Positions 22,401 to 34,600 of a DNA stretch of 64,000 bases are shown piece by piece (the stretch's first letter is position 1; each line of letters opens with the position of its first letter). Where the stretch lies: positions 26,868,451 through 26,932,450 of the forward strand of contig CM067067.1 in assembly GCA_033980235.1 (NCBI GenBank). Direction: 5' to 3'. Below the pieces are notes generated by a model. The model did no database searches and was not told the origin of the DNA. It worked only from the letters and a program-made list of their open reading frames with translations. This DNA is from Diadema setosum (Eukaryota; Echinodermata; Echinoidea; Diadematoida; Diadematidae). The position numbers and the translations under genes were made by a program.

Positions 22401-25400
22401 CACCAGCCACTTTCAAAGGAAGGCATGTCTTTGTGATGGTAATTACTTTTCGCTATCCCTTCTTATAAAAGGTAGATGGTACAGACACGAGGATGCGCGA
22501 ATAGAAATTGAGCAAAAAATGCTGAAATAAAGATGAAAATTACTCGACTGGGCATACCCGGGCACTAATCTGATATATCCATCAATAAAGAATTATACTT
22601 GAAGATTATTTCATATTAGTTTCATTTGTGGAAATTAAGCGGAAAAGTGATAAACCAGCTTTCCAGGATGGTACAGTTTTGAACATTTTCAGCTGATACA
22701 GCTCTGATTTACACTTTTGCACAAATTTCTGGACGGGATTGACTTTTGTTTTACATGCATTATCATTAAGTGAAATTTCATTTCATTTAATAAATAAATA
22801 AGCAAAATATGGCCAACATTATGATAACGTTCAGAATGAATCTTCAGATTGTTCAGCAAGACGGCGGACTGGAACATCGATCATCAAAGGCACAAGTGCA
22901 CCTGTGGAATTCTTTTGCACATCAATAGAAATCTGACAACTGTTTGAATAATTACAGCCAGTTGGAACTCCATGTATAAAACCTCTTTGCTCCGACCAAT
23001 ACTGCCCTCGTCTGAACACAGCTATTCATGCTTTAGTGCATTTGAGGGTAGACTTTGGCTATGCCTTTCCTTTTGTCATGAATAATCTGAAATTCATGAC
23101 TGACTCAGTTTTTAGGCACAGGAAAATAAGTGCATAATGTGACAACTCCATCTAGTGGCCAGTTTAACGATGACTAACTTAACCCTCAAGAAAAGGAGAG
23201 TTGTATGAGGGCAAAATTGGCTGATATGCAGAACATCTTGGAACCTGAGGTGTTTCAAAGTCATGTCTAGAGGCAAAGAGGTGAGTCTAATGTACTGATA
23301 GATGTATTTTTGCAGAATACTACAAGATGAAAAGAGGAAGTAGGTTTAGTTGTTTCAGTCCTTGCCTGTATAGTTATGTGATGTGCAACTTTTTCTAGTC
23401 CTTGCCCAACACAGGTATGTGATGCATTCTATGCAAGTAATTATGAAGAGACTGTATGACATTGCACTTTGCAGACAAATTTCAGTTCAAAGATATGATG
23501 AAGGGCATTTCCAATTGAGGTCATTTTGTTTGTATATTCCATGTAAGATAAAAACAAGAGAAATGTATGCATGGTAGCCAGAGATATGGTGATACAGGGC
23601 AGGTGTAATCAAGCAATCTGACCCAAGCTCAAGGTCTGTTCAAGATAATGGTCAAACTGCACTTCAGACACAGTGTCATTCAGATGGTGACATTACTTCA
23701 GTTTTTACCTTGAAGCAACTATTCCAATTCCATTTAAATGCCACTAAACATTTTGGACTAGAAAATTGGCATTAGCCATATGATCTTTGCCCTGGACTTC
23801 TTTCTGCATACATGCCTCAAAAACATTTCAGCTTCGGGGGGATCTTGACTCTGAAAATATCCCACATGTATCTAATCAAATGACAAGTGTTCAGCAGAAG
23901 TTTGATTGAACCTGTCCTCTGTCAGTGTCCACTGTGTTAAAAAAAAAAAAAATAAATAAATAAAAAAAAAATCAGTGAACCTTTATCTTATGAGAACCTC
24001 AAGGTGCTGTACACTCAAGACTTGTAATACACTTGAAGGCCTTACTGAGGGAGTTATTCACCTAAAACCCTCTAAATATAGATACTGGGAAGCACGGTAT
24101 GGGATGGCAAGATAGTTTTCACAATTCTTCTGCCAACACTTGCCAGTAATCTTCTTGGATAAAGCGATTCCTCAAACACACAAGTTTTCTTTACAAATGA
24201 GACATTCACAGACACCAAACTTGATCCAAATATGTGCACTACTGTGTTCTCCTATAAATCTGAAATAGATCTAAAATAAATCCATAACTTCACACAGTAT
24301 CTTCTTGACAAATGACAAATATATATTTGTCATGAGGCAGAATCAACACAATGATTACTGATGGCAAAAAAAAACAAACAAAACAAACAAACAACAAAAA
24401 AACCTCAATAGTTACACTGATATTCCAAGGAATCAAAAATGATATTACATTTTCCTTTTGATCTGGTTTAATAGGCATCACAAACATACAAAATATACAC
24501 TGATTTTAAGATGCCAAAAGCAGTCTATTCATTTACCATGTATGTAATGGTTGAAATCATAAATCATATATCTACACATGTATGAAGTTTCAAAATTGTA
24601 CATTCTTTAAACACAGAAAATCAGACTTTCCCCCCAAATTTGTCATGACATGAGGAGACAAGGATCATCATGCAAACACAATTGGTACGCCATCTTCAAG
24701 TTTACAAATTACAAAACTTTTTGATTCTTTATAAGACAAAGAACCTGCAACCATTCACAGGCTTGTCATATAGTTCAGGGGGATACCTGCAATCATGACT
24801 TGATGAATTGCTTTTTGTTTGTGCTATGCTCATTATAAATCCTTCAAAACTGGTTGGTGGGATAAAATTGATGTTAACACACACATGACTTAGTTTCTGG
24901 TGAAATATGGGTCAAGACAGAATACTTGCAGTATCTGATCTATTTTCAGTCATTAAACCTATCATTTAAAACCCTTCTGTTTCAATACTAATGCTAAATA
25001 CAAATTCAATGGATGTTCGGTATCAATGAACTATCTCTCTGTCGACAGTTCTTGCCTTAAAACTAGACATAATATCATTCATTCATTTACTCATGATTTT
25101 TTTCCTCTCTGCCTATCTCTGACCACTGATATAATTTTGATTTGCCCAACTTCTAGCCTGTGTCATACTCCTAACATCTTCATATATTCACCTCTGCCTA
25201 ACCTTGCCCTCCTGTCTCTTGTAAAACTTGTGCATCTTTGCGGTCACATGCTGGCGCTCCTCACAGACGGCCATTCGGAGTGTCTCCTGACAACGCTTTT
25301 GCATGTCGGTGACATAGCTCATAGCAGAGGCTGTAAAGATTGATATGGCAGACAGAAAGGGGTGGGGTGGGAGCAGTCAGGACAGAAACAATTTCATCAA

Positions 25401-25581
25401 ATAGGGGAAACGATGTGGAATATTAAAGTTCAAAGATCAGAAAATCACTCATTGCCAACTTTAAGGTTAAAGTGTAATAGATCTAAAATATTGCAAAGGC
25501 TTTCCTTGCATTGAACAATTGCATTGAAGATATCTTCTTACACAAACAGGAAAGAATCTAAAGCAATAAATAAATAAATAA

Positions 25582-25634
<53 letters not shown>

Positions 25635-28600
25635 TTTGTGGGTTTTTATTTCTTTGGAAAAAAAGAACATTATTCAAAATCCTTCGTTTAACACACATGT
25701 GTCTGTGTTAAAAGTTTACAGAGCACATTCTTGGTAGCAAGTCTTAGTAATTTTATAGGATAATTGGTCTTCATTTCTGAAAAGAGATTATGTGTATTAT
25801 TTTTTATTTCTTTCTGCCAACAAAAGTATTGACTGCAATATTTGTGACTACAGTGTTGTAACCAGATTTCAAGGGGTGATATCCTGTTGTGTGCTAACAG
25901 TGAAAACAATGTACTCCATTCATCAGAATGGTTTTCATGAAAATGAGTAAGACCATGGGGAAACTAAAATCACCAACAAAATATTTTTGCCTAGGGACAG
26001 AGAGAGTTAAAGACAAGAAAGGTAGTGTCTTGGTGGGCTTACATGTATGTGTCTTTATCTCTTCTTACCTCGCACATTTTCCACTGAAGCTAGATAATGT
26101 TGCCGTAATTCAACTACCACGTCCGACTCATTACTTGCTGCAGTCTGAAATGATATATATATTTTCATCTTTATTAGTGACATGTAGAGCGAGTGTCAAT
26201 TCCTTCAATCTTATAAAGAGAGAAAATAAATCCATGGACAGAAAGAGACACATGATTAACAAGACAGTCACATACGATGAGCAACCACAATTTTAGCCAT
26301 AGAGCACATATCTATATGTCAGACATTTTGCAATTAGTGACTGGTTTGAAAATGGGCACATTCTATGCAAATACTATTTAGTCTTACAATTGATAAAATT
26401 CTTAATAAGATGCCTGTCCAGAGATTGGGAGGTCGTAGGTTCGGATCGTGGGTGAGTATGTATGCTGGTGATTTCTTTTGTCATGGCTACTACTAAAACA
26501 CTGATCAATTCTCGGTATTGCCAATGCACAAAAACTTCTGTGCACACTGCAGAGCCTTGTCACAGATACGCTGTGAGATTCCTCAGGAGCATTGTAGCTT
26601 CCTGTTGGTTTAGACGTGTCTCAGTTCCCTGCGATTCAATGCAATTTTCGTCTGCTTTTCTTTCATTGCTGCTTTTGTCTTCGGTTAGATTTAAGCTAAA
26701 AAAGGGTTTAAAACTTCTAACTTTTACTGATTTGTGGTCACTAAAGTCATGGTTAACTACTGTTGGTCACATGATGAAAAGCGAAGAAATCTTCAGGAAA
26801 AAAAAAAAATACCCCTGGAAATAGACGGAACGTGACCACAGTACATATGCAGCCAAAACCAGGTGAAGTTTGTCCCTTGTGCTAATTCCATAATGCATCT
26901 AAAGCATTGCTTGCCGCGAGGCACCCAGGTATTGGCGATACCAAAAATTCAATGTGTACTTACATTGAAGTAGGGCAATTTGTCAATCAGTTGCAATAAA
27001 AACAACTTGACGCAAGAATTTCATCAATTTGACTATTTACACAGTACCCACTGCACACTGTAAGGATGAGAATCAGCACTGGCTGTCCAGTGGAAGCTCT
27101 GTGGTCTAGTGGATAAGACGCTTGTTTGGAGATCAGGAGGTTGTAGGCTTGAATCCTGCTTTAGAATGTATGCCTATGATTTCTTTTTTCACGGCTACTA
27201 CTAAAACACTGATCAATAAGCCAGTTTGGAGTTTCAATTTGCGCATGAGCAGAAAAAGGTCATTTGTACCAACAGGGCATGATGGTTTTTAAATTCACTT
27301 AGAAAAGCATCTGTGATGTAGGGATTTTTCGGGTAATCCTTAGGCCTAGATATGGTGCTTGTGAACACATCCACCTGACAGTTAAAGTGGCATTTGGCAA
27401 CATCAACAACAACAACAAAATTGTTCATACATTCTACGCAAAATAATGAGATGGATGCTTTCCTAAGTGGTAATTGATGGTCACCTGATCTACGCAAGTT
27501 GATCTTTGGTTGAACAGGACTGATGAATTCTATAAATTGTTTTGTCAGGCAAGCCTATGCATCATGTCACTTTGTAAACAAGTGAAGTGCTAACCAACTG
27601 AGAAAAAAGAAAGGTCATTTGTACCAACGTGTGCATGAGCTAACTCCGATCTGGCTTATTCAGTGCTTTTTACGTAGATGGAGGGCAATTTGTCAATCAG
27701 TTACTATTAGTCTTGCTTTACATACACTATGACATAACAAACACCAAAAGTTCAGGAGGTAGCCATTTCTGTTTGTGATTGTGTGTAAAGATCTGTACGT
27801 TTTGAAATCTAGTGATGTATATTTAAATATAAAGACTGGAAATTAGACTCACATGAGGCGACATTTCACTAATTATCAATTGGCTTCCATAGGGGAATAA
27901 AGATCCCATCAAAGGAACAGCCCTTGTAATTGCATGAAACTGTGCAGAGTCTATGTGCACGGTCCAGGCTAAAAGACGACTTGGAATCCTACGAGTGCCC
28001 CTGTCCCACAAGTGTGACAAGTTAAAGTGGAGACCTCCTCTTTTGTTGAGTATGGGTCCCTCCACTCGTTCCACGATGGCATCTTTGATACCATGCTCAA
28101 ACCATTTGGATTTCTTGTCCAGAATTATCACTTCCTTGGTTATCAAACGAACGTTTACTTGAGTTTATGTGGGTGTAGACTGCTGAATCCAGGATACTAT
28201 TCAAACTGTTGGCCCTTCATTTCTGGTTCATATGGGCCCGCAGCAATTACTGAATGTATGAGCTGTTCCTTCTATGGGATCTTCAAGCGAAGTGATAATT
28301 GGCGAAATGTTGCTTCAAGTGCGTTTATTTCAAGTTTTTTGATTCAAACATATATCATAATATATTTTGACTGGATGAATGAGAAGAACTACAATTCAAT
28401 GTCAGGACATAAATCTGTGTTGCCCTGTGTTGCTGGCTCTGCCATGCAGATGTTATTTGATGAATGTCTCCAAAAGAGGGACAAGAACAAACAAACAAAA
28501 TTTTGATGGAACTAGATATATCGCTACGGCGACTGATATGCCTCCGCCATAATGCATGGTTCTCCTAATAGGTCTATAGTACAATGTCTTGACAATGTGT

Positions 28601-31600
28601 GATGACAGTTTCAAACAATTGGCAAAATATTCAAATGACAGGTTTGACGCAAATGTGCTGAATGTTCACTTTCCTAGAACTAGGTTCAATTGGATGAATG
28701 ATTAAAATGTCAGAGTGCAGGTATTTGGGGAACTGATGATTTTTACTTGACTTTTGACCCTTTTATAAGTTTATGCATTGAGTAATTTTTCAAGGTATTG
28801 AAGAAAAGTATAATTTCAGTATCAAATGGGAAAATAGCATTATCTAAACCTGGCCTTTGACCTTTGACCTCACAGTTCCTAAGAGAATCACTGTTAGGTT
28901 GAACATGCATAAATATGTAAGTTTCATGATGATACCATGAGTTACTTTTGAGATATGGAGGAAAAAGTGCAATTCAGCACTTTCACTTGACCTTTGACCT
29001 TTTGACCTTTGACCTTTGGGCAAGAAACCTCCCACAGAATATATATTGGGTAATACATGTATACATCAAGTTAAAAAAAAACCCTTCATTCATTGCATAA
29101 ATATAAGGAAAGTAGTGATATTTTGAGAAGTTGACCTTGACCTTTGACCCATGACCCCCAACTTCTGTAGATAATCACTGCCCATCGGTACAAGCATATA
29201 TACTAAGTTCCATGAAGATACCTTGAACCATTTGCGAGATATGGAGAAAAACATGAAATTTCATTTTTTTTTCACAAAATAACCTGTGACTTTGACCTTT
29301 GACCCTGTGACCCTAAAATCCACACAAAGTATATCCCCCAAGGATATACCCTCATACCAAGTTTGATGTAAAACCACCACACGGTTCTTGAGATATCGAC
29401 AAAAACAAAACGGGACGGACGGACGTACGGACGGACGACCTGAAAACATAATGCCTCCGGCCACTTCGTTGCGGAGGCATAAAAAGAAGAAGAAACAATT
29501 CAAACATACCTGTACAGCAACACTGATCTGAATTGGTGGCTTCTTCCCCTTGGCCAATGCTCTCCTTTCCTCCTCCCACTCTGCCTTCATCTGCTCCACC
29601 AGAATGGAGTGTTTCTGCTGAATGGCTGACACCCTCTCCTTCATTGACTCCATGGTTACTAAATTTGCTTCATGCATCTCAGATTGCAGCTGCTATCATA
29701 AGAGGGATCCAACATGGATGATGTTAGTCCAGGGTAGTATTAATTCATCATTGTCAAAGTATCATTTAGTTATTTCTTCAATGCAAATATATTTGGACTG
29801 TTGTGTCATTCTCCATACTCACTCATTTCTCAGAAACACAAGCAACACACAACTTCTTTTTTTTTTCTGTAACTATGTCACAGTTTTTCATGCCAGAATG
29901 ATGAACACTATTATAAATGCTTTATAATAAATTAAAAATGGATGCTTTGATTTCCTCATTTCCTGATAACTTCAAAAAATATGCAATATTTTTCTTCTTT
30001 TTTTGGGGGGGGGGGGGTGGGGGAGTGGGGTTAAAAGAGAAATGAATGACTACGTGGATCATGGGAAACTCAAGACTTGTGATTAATCTCTGAACAAGAT
30101 TAAAAGCAAATTAGCATTAAACCCACTTCCTATGTAATATCATTTATAGAAGGCATGGGGCACAAGAATAGTTCTCAAGGAATTTAAATCACTACTGTCA
30201 TTGGGGTCTTTCAGACAGATTCATGAAAAAAAAAATCATATTTTCATGGCAGTACATCTCACTTGCTGAGTTGTCATCTAAAGTTAGAGCAGGGCTAGTT
30301 TTTGTTTGAATCCTTTGAGGGCCATAACAAGCACTGAATAACAAGTGGTGCACCTACATTTAATTCTTCCTGCACAGTCCTCTCAGCTTCATGGAGCTTG
30401 GCCTGGCACAGCCCAAGCTCATCCCGCAGCTCTGATACTTCCTTCTGGTGTTTGGCCTTCAGCTTGGTGTATTTGTCATGAATGCGCCTCTCATCATCTC
30501 TGGCAGCCCTTAGAGTTCCCTTGATCTTCTCCAAGTCCTGCCTTAGTTTGTCTAGCTGATTCTGAGCTTTCTTTTCCTGGGCAGAGTTTTCTTCCATGGC
30601 CTTTGGAAGGGAAAAGAAAGGGAGTATTGCAGACCTTGTGAGCAATGTCTATTCGAAGAGTTTTCTGTGACTCAGCAGTTTTGTGTTTTCAATGCCTGAC
30701 ATTAAAGGGGACTTTTGTTGATGTGTTCTGCTCTAAAAACCTGTATAACGTGGTTAAGATTTCCATGAAGAGAAACCCAATGATTATCAAATGGTGTTTC
30801 ATTGATATACATACATTTGATGCTTACTGCTTCTAAATTGTCAGGTCCACTGTATTACCATCAGTAAAGACTTGGCCACACGCACACACAGAGTAGGTAC
30901 AGACTAGCTATATTATCACACTTGCATACACAGTGGTGGCAACTTGGTGCATGGAGGGACCAGCTCTCTTCGCTATAATGATTGCATCAAGTAATGTACA
31001 AGTGTGTATCATGACAGAACATCATCCAGCGAAGGATAGCACAAATGTTGTCTTTTCATGAAGTAGGAATTTTTGTAATGAAAAGAGTTGTGATAAGTGG
31101 TATATCTGTCATATTGCAAAACAAAGTCCTTGCCTGGTGATACCCTTTAACTGTTTGACCTATATTCTACCTGCATTACCAGTAAATAAAGGGTAAGCCT
31201 GTATGTTCACTTTGATTTTGCATTTATGATTCTTACCATGATCATAATTATGACTTATGCTCATAGTGCCTTGTCTATGTTGCTTAAAGAAGAAATTTAT
31301 AGGAAATAATATCATAAAAATTGACTGTTTTCCATCATTTAATGTTATTTTGATTAATTTCTAACATAAATCATGCAATAAAGTTGTCTCTGCTTTGAAT
31401 ATAAGAATCTTTATTTTTACCAAATTTGAGCACTGGAAAAAGTTCGAGGCGGCTACGAAAAGTGACAAATCTGTGACGTCACCACATGTGTATGCAACCC
31501 AGTGGGATTTACGTATCTATAGGCAAACTGTGCGCACTTTTCAGGAAATTGGTGTGTAATTTGTTGTCAATCTAGAATAAATCGTCCGCCAAAACTATAT

Positions 31601-34600
31601 ATTCACGTTGTGAAATTGTTTGTTTGTGTGTGTTCATTGGAATCATATTTTACACCCATAGATTTACGGAAAACGAAGTTTTAAAAGCACAAAACCTATC
31701 GTCAGCTCAAGATTCACGATTGCCGTGATCAGCTGTTCCTTCGTACAGCAACAATTTGCTGTTATTATTGACACAACAGCAGTCACGATACACTGCAAGC
31801 ATGCATCGCTGCTGCAGCGATCCCTAGCTACACGCAGCCGCTGTAGAGACAGCAGCTGCACCTCTATTTCTTCGCAGACGTTGTCATTTTTCAGTGTGGT
31901 TGTGCGACTCCTTCATGAATATCTTTATTACTCGTGGAAAACTAAAATACAAGGAATTATCGTAATCTATGATAATCATTCAATAATCGGTATGCGATTT
32001 TTTGTTTTATTACGTCAAAAACTCACCGAAATCTGTGGCTGAAATCAGGTCTGTAAACGTCCTTATTGCTTCACTCCTCATCTGCGTGTTATTTGAATGG
32101 CATTCACTCTCGTATACTACAACGTACAACGTAGGTAGTCGGAGAGCTAGAGGGCGCCTTTGGTGAAAATGGGTCATGGGGTTCTCAAGAAGAAGATGAA
32201 AATGTACAATTTAGGCCCCATTAGAACCCCTCCCCTGGGTCCCAAGGGGGGCACCCCTGATTTTGCCATAAACAAACTTGAAACTACAGTCATCAATGTA
32301 CTAACTCATAGTATCAACTTAGCTCTATCACTTCTGGTTCTAGAGAAGAAGATTTTTACAGATTCCTTAATCTAGCTAGAGGGCGCCTCTCCGACTACCT
32401 ACGTTGTACGTTGTAGTATACGAGAGTGAATGCCATTCATAATAACACGCAGATGAGGAGTGAAGCAATAAGGACGTTTACAGACCTGATTTCAGCCACA
32501 GATTTCGGTGAGTTTTTGACGTAATTAAACAAAAAATCGCATACCGATTATTGAATGATTATCATAGATTACGATAATTCCTTGTATTTTAGTTTTTCAT
32601 GATTAATAAAGATATTCATGAAGGAGTCGCACAACCACACTGAAAAATGACAACGTCTGCGAAGGAATACAGGTGCAGCCGCGTCGCTTCGCGACAGCGG
32701 CTGCGTGTAGTTACAGCGATCCCCATAGTATAACACGTAGGTTGCTTGTAAACAAGGGGGTCCTCGGCGCAGTTGACCAATCGTGAACACGTATTTCGAT
32801 CACTTGTCTTGGTAAGCAACAAGGCTGTTTACGCGATGTTTCAGACGAATTTATGAATGAAAGTGAGTAGCATGACATCATGCCATGACCATACTTGGAA
32901 TAAGCAGAGGTAGAGCTTTCTATAGGTACCAAATGTGTCAGGGTTCAACGCAGAATATCTAAGACACGATCGCCAAAAGAACAGTCATTTTCGCCGTAAG
33001 CGAAGGCGATTTGGTCTTTAGACGTAAGATTTTGGCCAACATTTGAGATTGACATCCCACTTTTCTCTTCAAAATTCCACATTTTGTAGGTTGTATTTTG
33101 AAATGTTGTTGATATCAGTCAGAAACTAGAAAATTTCCCCTACAACGTGATACAAAAATGTCAATTTGGTCCCTGAGGTAGGTCATTTTTTGACCTTTTT
33201 TGGGCTGTAGCGCGAAATCACATTTGCCGAGAAGTTTCGGGTTTTGCCAGAGGGGGTCTCATATAGACGTACGGTAAATCAGCTCGTACACATTAGGTGA
33301 CGTCACTCAAATCCGATGTTTCTTGTAGCGAACGGAGCTACGTGGTCATGGAAATTTGGGTGTTTTTCAATCTCAAAAACAGTTTGGGGGTAAAGTTACA
33401 TCGTCTAAAAGATATCCAGTTTTGTTACCTAGCTTCTTAGCTTTCCGTAGATATCAAACTTGTCATATTTCTAGATTCTCTATAAATTTCTGCTTTAAAG
33501 CCCTTTAAAGGACAAGTTCACCTTCATAGACATATGGATTGAGTAAATGCAGCAATATTAATAGAACACATCAGCAAGAGTTTGAGGAAAATCAGAAAAT
33601 CCTTTTAAACTTATGAATTTTTAAAAAAGTTTCTGCATAGTCACTGCTGGATGAGAAGACTACTACAGTTTGTGATGTCACATGTGTACAACATTATAAA
33701 GAAATTATAAAGAGAATTCAAGATATTTTCACTTTTCTCGTATAGTAAAAGAACACTTGACTTCCTTCTTTCAGAAGGCAAGGAGGAATAACATTATCCT
33801 TAACATAAGTCAGTGACGAGTCAAGGAAATGTGCACTTTTTTCAAGAAGTAAAATTTTGTGAAATTCTCTTTATATTTTCCTTATATCGTTGTACGCATG
33901 TGACATCATACACTGTAGTAGTCTTCTCATCCAGCAGTGACTGTGCAGATACACTGTACTGTAAAAATGCATAACTTTTGAACGGATTGTCCGATTTTCC
34001 CCAAACTCTCACTGATGTGTTCTACTTATATTGTTGCATTCACTCAATCCACATGTATATGAAGGTGAACTTGTCCTTTAAAACTCACTATATCTTGGCA
34101 TCTGGAATCAAGCCCGCATTGATAGTGTACTAATTCCACTACTACCTGCAAAGCATTCAAGCCAGTCTGTCCACCCCATCCATGCCAAGGATACTTACAT
34201 GATTTTGCCTGTGAATGCTTATGGTCAGCAGCCTTATAATCAAAATGATTTCCTTTTGTGTAATTGTAAATATTTTTGTTTTTCTGAAATGTGAAACACA
34301 ATTATCGACAAATTTGTCCAGACTGGAAACAAAGCTTACAGAAACAAAGAGATAGTAGGAATGAATTACAATCCTGTCTTTACTTATTTCAGACAAATAT
34401 TTTGCAGCATTTAGATAGATTTATCCAGAGCCATATCTTTTTTATAACATTTCATCCAACACTTTGGACAGGAAATATCTAAATGAGGTATTTGGAAGAC
34501 GTTATCACAACACAACTAAATAACGAGGGCACAGCTGAACTGTGTGTAATATTAGGGCGATGTAGGATGGAGAGCTAGAGGTCCTATTGCAGTAAAGAAG

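Larger units (their letters stand above)
21348..23015. repeat. 1.67-kb unit bounded by ~210-bp direct repeats
   Basis: 21349-21560 and 22797-23010 are direct repeats sharing aagcaaaatat.gccaacattatg, gaatcttcagattg.tcagcaagacggcgg, aacatcgatcatcaaaggca and caactgtttgaataattacagccagttggaactcca. Between them lie a minus-strand open reading frame (21710-21872), the palindrome at 22126 and many CTCCGACC words. It could be a composite element or a local duplication. Confidence 0.55.

Noticed and set aside
25192..25330. Earlier donor GCAAG/GTTAGG for CEP152 exon r
   Set aside because: Leaves phase 0, whereas the final exon needs phase 2; the GTGAAT donor 12 bp later fits.
26462..26824. 120-residue + strand open frame
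   Set aside because: Starts in a SINE tail, contains no recognised domain and has no splice partner.
27105..27160. Possible functional tRNA-Arg gene
   Set aside because: A and B boxes are present but the acceptor stem does not pair and the same tail follows a second copy; it is a SINE.
28027..28506. 159-residue + strand open frame
   Set aside because: Lies antisense to the retroelement remnant at 27823-28146 and runs into a Helitron-like element; no recognisable domain.
31474..33308. Two GTGACGTCAC sites as a CREB promoter for a gene in the CEP152 intron
   Set aside because: No open frame or transcript signal next to either site; the motif also occurs in a transposon end at 4543.
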